Below, piece after piece: positions 9,601-11,856 of a DNA stretch of 11,856 bases. The translations under genes and the position numbers were made by a program. This stretch comes from a bacterium (GTDB lineage: Bacteria > Babelota > Babeliae > Babelales > CAIQNR01), in assembly GCA_947502805.1 (NCBI GenBank), contig CANNBR010000024.1, positions 1 to 11,856 on the forward strand, given 5' to 3'. The notes beneath the pieces are model-generated. The model had not been told where the DNA came from. It searched no databases and saw nothing but the letters and a program-made list of their open reading frames with translations. The number at the start of each line of letters is the position of its first letter. Positions within the stretch are counted from its first letter, which is position 1.

Positions 9601-10308
9601 ATATTTTTTTTCAGTTGCCATGTATGTTTTTAAATCATCCATATGGGTCATATTAAGTGATGTGTAAACACCGACAAGATGCAGGTAGATTTGGTGTAGC
9701 GCTGTAATGTGAATTTTTCTAAAAAGGGGGAAAAAACTAGGGACATCTTTCAAGGCATTCATAAAATTGTTATAGGCTTGCGCAAGAGCATCATTGTCAG
9801 GAAACAATGTTTTTGGGTGGTTTACTTGTGTGTGCCCTTGAGTAAAGCTGATGTTGTTTAATTTAGATAAAGTTTGTGCTGCAAGAGGAATACGATATTT
9901 TGTTTGAGGAGTTACTTTCATTGGTTGTCCACCAATGGTTGTATTACTTGTAAACATGCCATTTATTTTTTGAGAAAGAGGAGTATTAGGGCTTGTTAAA
10001 ATTTGGGTAATTGATCTGGCCGTTGCTTGTGCTGCTTGAACGGGAACTACATCAGTAGTAGCAGTAAAAGGATTATTGGTTTGCTGTTGGTTTTGTAGTG
10101 ACGAAGGTTGTGGTGCTGGTTGAAATGGTCCTGAAGGAACAAGTGGCTGTTGAGGAATAACGGGAGCATTTATTCCTGCAAAGGTGCTTGCCCATGGAAC
10201 GGTTGCATCAACTATTGTGTTTGCTAGTGTTGCAGAATTTGCGAGTATTATTACTGGCAGTATCATTACGATGATGAAAAGGTTCGCTAAATAAGCTCTC
10301 TTATTCAT
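6676..10308 (-). CDS. Giant exported helical-repeat protein, first gene of the operon
   Basis: 1210 residues; family not recognised. The N-terminus is a signal peptide: Asn-Lys-Arg, a hydrophobic core at about 9-23, then Ala/Ser-rich to about residue 30 (cleavage likely near SATLA-N). A Pro/Gln-rich linker covers about 48-80. The body, about 140-940, is almost all predicted helix. It contains at least four degenerate copies of a pattern like PxFSxxxLTxEQxxxLxxxLxxY, near residues 346-370, 555-580, 616-640 and 783-806, suggesting a helical solenoid. Residues 945-1130 look more beta-rich, and the last 45 residues are Ser/Asn/Gln/Ala low-complexity. There are few cysteines and no catalytic motif I can name. 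The start has AAGGA at 10323-10319, 10 nt upstream. The stop TGA overlaps the ATG of the next gene, so the two are translationally coupled. It is the promoter-proximal member and is divergent from the M23 peptidase gene. Confidence 0.95.
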   Translation of the reverse strand: MNKRAYLANLFIIVMILPVIILANSATLANTIVDATVPWASTFAGINAPVIPQQPLVPSGPFQPAPQPSSLQNQQQTNNPFTATTDVVPVQAAQATARSITQILTSPNTPLSQKINGMFTSNTTIGGQPMKVTPQTKYRIPLAAQTLSKLNNISFTQGHTQVNHPKTLFPDNDALAQAYNNFMNALKDVPSFFPLFRKIHITALHQIYLHLVGVYTSLNMTHMDDLKTYMATEKKYALNKKTLIINHLINIVMAQLNQSLRALIPGLPENYAISTGMGCIQADKVSDPDMLVLDIEKYVLTTLGIEQITASQTSQAYLGVRRYMTLAGIQTSPDLETALTHLNSTPFSLKNLTKEQATLLSDTMYKILAYLNQDQNLKNLDVIIGFLKGENSQAATSQEVAQLAQLITEFSYEKLLMEEIAFTKMLNQLLGDGNTISTNILPQEFITCIKNIISWTLKESAKDLSKKGIIILDVLGTLNPTYQILSPSQAVKLKALAIRMLGSKTTPPVLLENISDTNRALLAYGLWTTSNNAESSLSVSERATAQSISIPLKGHALSIEGLTQEQQIVLEKALLEYSTYVLKLDGDKTIARLNIPTAPGENTPLQNAFSLLSSPNFTALNKLTTEEQLIIMKQFQTTNQFVESLLEISKIEDGPVQYLFSQKSSYRTAFLKNITINKFLCLMNINELLKKHPILSFNTFVEMRPYGEDLTMDPLKALRELFKISTHQSTSKEKKPHNTSYTDVLLHLQKDHVQNETTAAFVKTISDSDALAYRILFPLLNKPNFSFSKIDPATSTALANTLTAYKKAMAQNKSVKYTRTANNNDPTQHALETLADFISYSQQFHSKRTSFLWVLKEYLVFFNLYAQTLQNVSTDPSNPSYSGLTQFADYAKNIQKELAYESASKEGIASLLQKANPPLFFYDKNTFRGIRLLPKLAMEIENSATPISIAPFPTFGIEQASSVTGTAIDPLNGKTVSNSASLGSFSYQKFFFLQAPDSVTEITGTLPAWIKKTTAPSTNSAGTTTLYEPNNIPADGITGFYMNIPIFATDPAKKGSMLIRLFEQPIIAQPAWLNKSGTGAKTPKSGVIPADSAGVITLLRGCLGDFQSLLALNIFDPCLTIIFSSALALSDNNLDVQTSTSLVQDKKGKCAAYIKEKQALVKFQGDPKATVNSNVLGGSSQSQGGSILLATNSLNNAEPAQNNATTGASQ

Positions 10309-10360
10309 GGTTTCAGCGTCCTTTTTGTTTTGGTTGCTCTATTAATAAATCAGTTTTTTA

Positions 10361-10390
10361 TGTATGCTTCATTCTTATAATTAAAGTCAA
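10361..10390 (-). promoter_or_regulatory. Candidate promoter for the three-gene operon
   Basis: On the minus strand TTGACT (10390-10385) is followed after 18 nt by CATACA (10366-10361). The -35 matches the sigma-70 consensus at 5 of 6 positions, but the -10 is poor. An alternative -10 is TATAAG at 10379-10374, which lacks a good -35. The -35 lies immediately beyond the TATAAT assigned to the divergent gene, so the two promoters would interleave. Confidence 0.35.
10376..10381 (+). promoter_or_regulatory. Candidate -10 box for the M23 peptidase gene
   Basis: A perfect TATAAT lies 38 nt before the ATG, giving a leader of about 30 nt. Upstream at the normal distance there is only a T-rich tract (10354-10359) and no good TTGACA, so the -35 is weak. 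The match is by consensus only. Confidence 0.5.
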
Positions 10391-10419
10391 TAAAATGTGC
10401 ATTTGGTAAAGAGGAATTT

Positions 10420-11643
10420 ATGAAAAAATTACAGTTTTTTGGATGGGTTCTTGCCCTTGGTCTTTGTGGATGGGTTGGAAAAAATACGTATCATTATTTC
10501 TTTGATAAAAAAAGCCCAGAGGTAATTCTTTCAGGAATTGTTAATGGTGGATATTATGCAGGGGATATTTCTTGCGTGGTGAATGGAAGCCATCCTTATA
10601 AGGTTGGTAAAATTTCAGTATTTTTGGATGAAACTCCTTTGATTTACAATTTTTCATTGGGTAAATCTTCTTTCGAGCATCCGTTTACTATTAACACGCG
10701 TACTTTAACAAATGGTAAGCATGATCTTAAGGTGAAGTTGATTGATGGTACATTCCATAAAAATGAAGCTTGCAAAGAGTGTCAGTTTAATGTTGACAAT
10801 ACACATTTACAGGCAGCATTTGTGCGTTCTGTTACAGATTTAAAAGTATTTCAGGGCAGAACTTTAACATTGCAATTTCAAACAAGTAAGCCATTAAAAG
10901 AGGCAAAGGTTCATGCCTTTAGTAAAGAATTTGACTGTGTTCCAGAAAAAGAAGGTTCATTGGTTTATGAGGCATTCGTTCCTATTGATTGTGAAGAAAC
11001 GCCCAATGAATATTTGTTTACAGTTAATTGTATTGATCAAGTTGAAAACGTGGTCACACTAGAAGGTAAAGTGCAAGTGATCCCTTTTCCTTTTAAAAAG
11101 GGCAATTTATCAGTGCCTGTAGGTTCAGCGACTGCTGAGTATGTTGCGAAGGAAAAAGAGTTGGGTCATTCACAGCAATTACTCAATGATCAATTGGCTG
11201 AGTTAGCACAAAAATCTCCTCATAAAAAATTATGGCAGGGACAATTTTGTGCACCAACTGATATTATTCGCATCACTACAGAATTTGGAAATATTCGCAC
11301 AACTCCACAACGTGGTCGCTATGCTCACAAAGCAATAGATATAGCAAATCATCCACGTAGCATTATTTGGGCGCCACAAGATGGTGTGGTGATTGTTAAG
11401 GAGCGCTATGGTTATAGCGGTAACACAGTTGCTATTGATCATGGGTGTGGAATAATTTCGCTACTGTTTCATCTTGACTCTTTTGCTGACGATCTTGAGA
11501 TTGGGCAGACAATTAAAAAGGGCAACCCTGTAGGAAAATTAGGTAAAACTGGTTATGCGGATGGCTATCATTTGCACTGGGAAATGAGAATTAAGGATAT
11601 AGCGATCGATCCGCTAGAGTGGACCAAATTCTCAGTTGCATAA
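10420..11643 (+). CDS. Membrane-anchored M23 (LytM-type) zinc metallopeptidase
   Basis: 407 residues. M23 peptidases cut peptide cross-links in peptidoglycan, or act as inactive activators of amidases. This copy keeps the full zinc and catalytic set: HxxxD at His303/Asp307, His351 in LLFHL, and HxH at His384/His386. The usual GYSGN and GxPVGKLGxTG segments are also present. Residues 4-20 form one hydrophobic segment after MKK, so the protein is probably a single-pass inner-membrane protein facing the periplasm, or a secreted one. Residues about 33-125 and 130-220 are beta-rich and look like two Ig-like domains forming a stalk. Residues about 236-268 form a charged helix just before the peptidase domain (about 280-400). 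Cysteines are frequent for an exported protein (including a CxxC at 118-121). The start is supported by GAGGAA at 10411-10416, only 3-5 nt from the ATG. It is transcribed divergently from the three-gene operon, so a shared role in the envelope is possible but not shown. Confidence 0.95.
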   Translation: MKKLQFFGWVLALGLCGWVGKNTYHYFFDKKSPEVILSGIVNGGYYAGDISCVVNGSHPYKVGKISVFLDETPLIYNFSLGKSSFEHPFTINTRTLTNGKHDLKVKLIDGTFHKNEACKECQFNVDNTHLQAAFVRSVTDLKVFQGRTLTLQFQTSKPLKEAKVHAFSKEFDCVPEKEGSLVYEAFVPIDCEETPNEYLFTVNCIDQVENVVTLEGKVQVIPFPFKKGNLSVPVGSATAEYVAKEKELGHSQQLLNDQLAELAQKSPHKKLWQGQFCAPTDIIRITTEFGNIRTTPQRGRYAHKAIDIANHPRSIIWAPQDGVVIVKERYGYSGNTVAIDHGCGIISLLFHLDSFADDLEIGQTIKKGNPVGKLGKTGYADGYHLHWEMRIKDIAIDPLEWTKFSVA

Positions 11644-11710
11644 AGATGCGGAGCATTTGTTAAAGAGAACTGCGCAAGAACCTTTATTCTTTCACTATCT
11701 TAGCCTTCTA

Positions 11711-11725
11711 GTGCGCTCTGCGCGC
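11711..11725. other. Short GC-rich stem-loop
   Basis: GTGCGC pairs with GCGCGC around a TCT loop (six pairs, one of them G-T). It lies just before the larger hairpin and the first GGCACCAAAC word. Confidence 0.4.
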
Positions 11726-11729
11726 GGCA

Positions 11730-11758
11730 CCAAACGGGATACTTGCCTATCCCTTTGG
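11730..11758. other. Strong stem-loop (11 bp, one bulged C)
   Basis: CCAAA-(C)-GGGATA pairs with TATCCC-TTTGG around the loop CTTGCC. All 11 pairs are Watson-Crick, with only C11735 bulged. It is the best hairpin seen in the window and lies about 90 nt after the peptidase stop. It could stabilise the mRNA 3' end or be part of a repeated palindromic element. Confidence 0.65.
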
Positions 11759-11807
11759 AATCTAGGGCACAAACCTGCGGTTCGATCGCTTTTTACGGCA
11801 CAAACTC

Positions 11808-11833
11808 GGCCCAGTTCCTGCGGACTTGGGGCC
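11808..11833. other. Bulged stem-loop GGCCCAGT / ACTTGGGGCC
   Basis: Eight pairs with two single-base bulges enclose the octanucleotide TCCTGCGG, which includes the second CCTGCGG copy. It follows the third GGCACAAAC word directly, paralleling the first word, which runs into the 11730-11758 hairpin. Confidence 0.4.
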
Positions 11834-11856
11834 TCAAGAAAGAGACCTTAATCAGG

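Larger units (their letters stand above)
10309..10419. promoter_or_regulatory. Divergent promoter spacer
   Basis: This 111-bp AT-rich spacer separates the 5' ends of the minus-strand operon and the plus-strand peptidase gene, so it must hold the promoters of both unless transcription enters from outside. It also contains both ribosome binding sites. No clear operator palindrome was seen. Confidence 0.7.
11644..11856. other. GC-rich, structured intergenic element
   Basis: No convincing gene is present in these 213 bases. From 11711 onward the stretch is about 56% G+C by hand count, clearly above the AT-rich genes beside it. It contains three copies of GGCAC(C)AAAC (11726-11735, 11766-11774, 11797-11805) and two copies of CCTGCGG (11774-11780, 11817-11823), together with several stem-loops. 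It may be an interspersed repeat or part of a non-coding RNA. No T-run follows the hairpins, so a classical intrinsic terminator is not supported. Confidence 0.5.

Noticed and set aside
10450..10470. Possible lipoprotein signal in the M23 protein (LALGLC at residues 11-16)
   Set aside because: The residue before Cys16 is Leu, not Gly, Ala or Ser as a lipobox requires, so a transmembrane anchor is more likely.
11670..11695. AAGAA...TTCTT hairpin as terminator of the peptidase gene
   Set aside because: The stem is only five A/T-rich pairs and no T-run follows. It is too weak to call.
11774..11795. GGTTCGATCGC, resembling a tRNA T-arm
   Set aside because: The flanks do not form a 5-bp T-stem, and no acceptor, D or anticodon arm can be built around it.
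11636..11851. A 71-codon plus-strand frame starting at a TTG inside the end of the peptidase gene
   Set aside because: It has no ribosome binding site, overlaps the upstream stop region, and runs through the hairpins and repeated words. Its composition (Arg, Ser, Cys) looks like a translated non-coding element. It would be reconsidered if homologues conserved the protein sequence.

Overview
The window is an AT-rich bacterial segment with four protein genes and no recognisable rRNA, tRNA, CRISPR array or transposase. Three very long genes lie head to tail on the minus strand: 10308-6676, 6679-3773 and 3776 to beyond base 1. They encode proteins of 1210, 968 and at least 1258 residues. All three start with a Sec-type signal peptide. 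Each downstream gene starts inside the stop codon of the gene before it (ATGA overlaps at 6676-6679 and 3773-3776), so they form one translationally coupled operon. I do not recognise any of the three as a characterised family. Divergent to them, on the plus strand at 10420-11643, is a membrane-anchored M23 (LytM-type) zinc peptidase with a probable Ig-like stalk. The two transcription units share the 111-bp spacer 10309-10419.

The three large proteins look like parts of one exported assembly. The promoter-proximal one is helical, with a Pro/Gln-rich linker and about four degenerate helical repeats. The middle one has an acidic Ala/Glu-rich block, then a Lys/Ala coiled coil that ends in exact heptads, then a beta-rich C-terminal part. 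The last one has a His/Asp-rich tandem repeat that could bind metal, a long stretch of small-residue amphipathic helices, a strongly hydrophobic hairpin, and a C-terminal beta region that resembles the one in the middle protein. A cell-surface or secreted complex is the simplest inference. A pore-forming, adhesive or scaffold role is possible but unproven.

Bases 11644-11856, after the peptidase, are compositionally different. By hand count, 11711-11856 is about 56% G+C. This stretch holds several stem-loops and three copies of a GGCAC(C)AAAC word, and looks like a structured or interspersed non-coding element rather than a gene.

Organism: a diderm bacterium with low G+C and many large exported proteins without recognisable homologues. 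This style fits host-associated, poorly characterised lineages such as Dependentiae (TM6). That placement is an impression from gene style and is low confidence, because the window has no marker gene.
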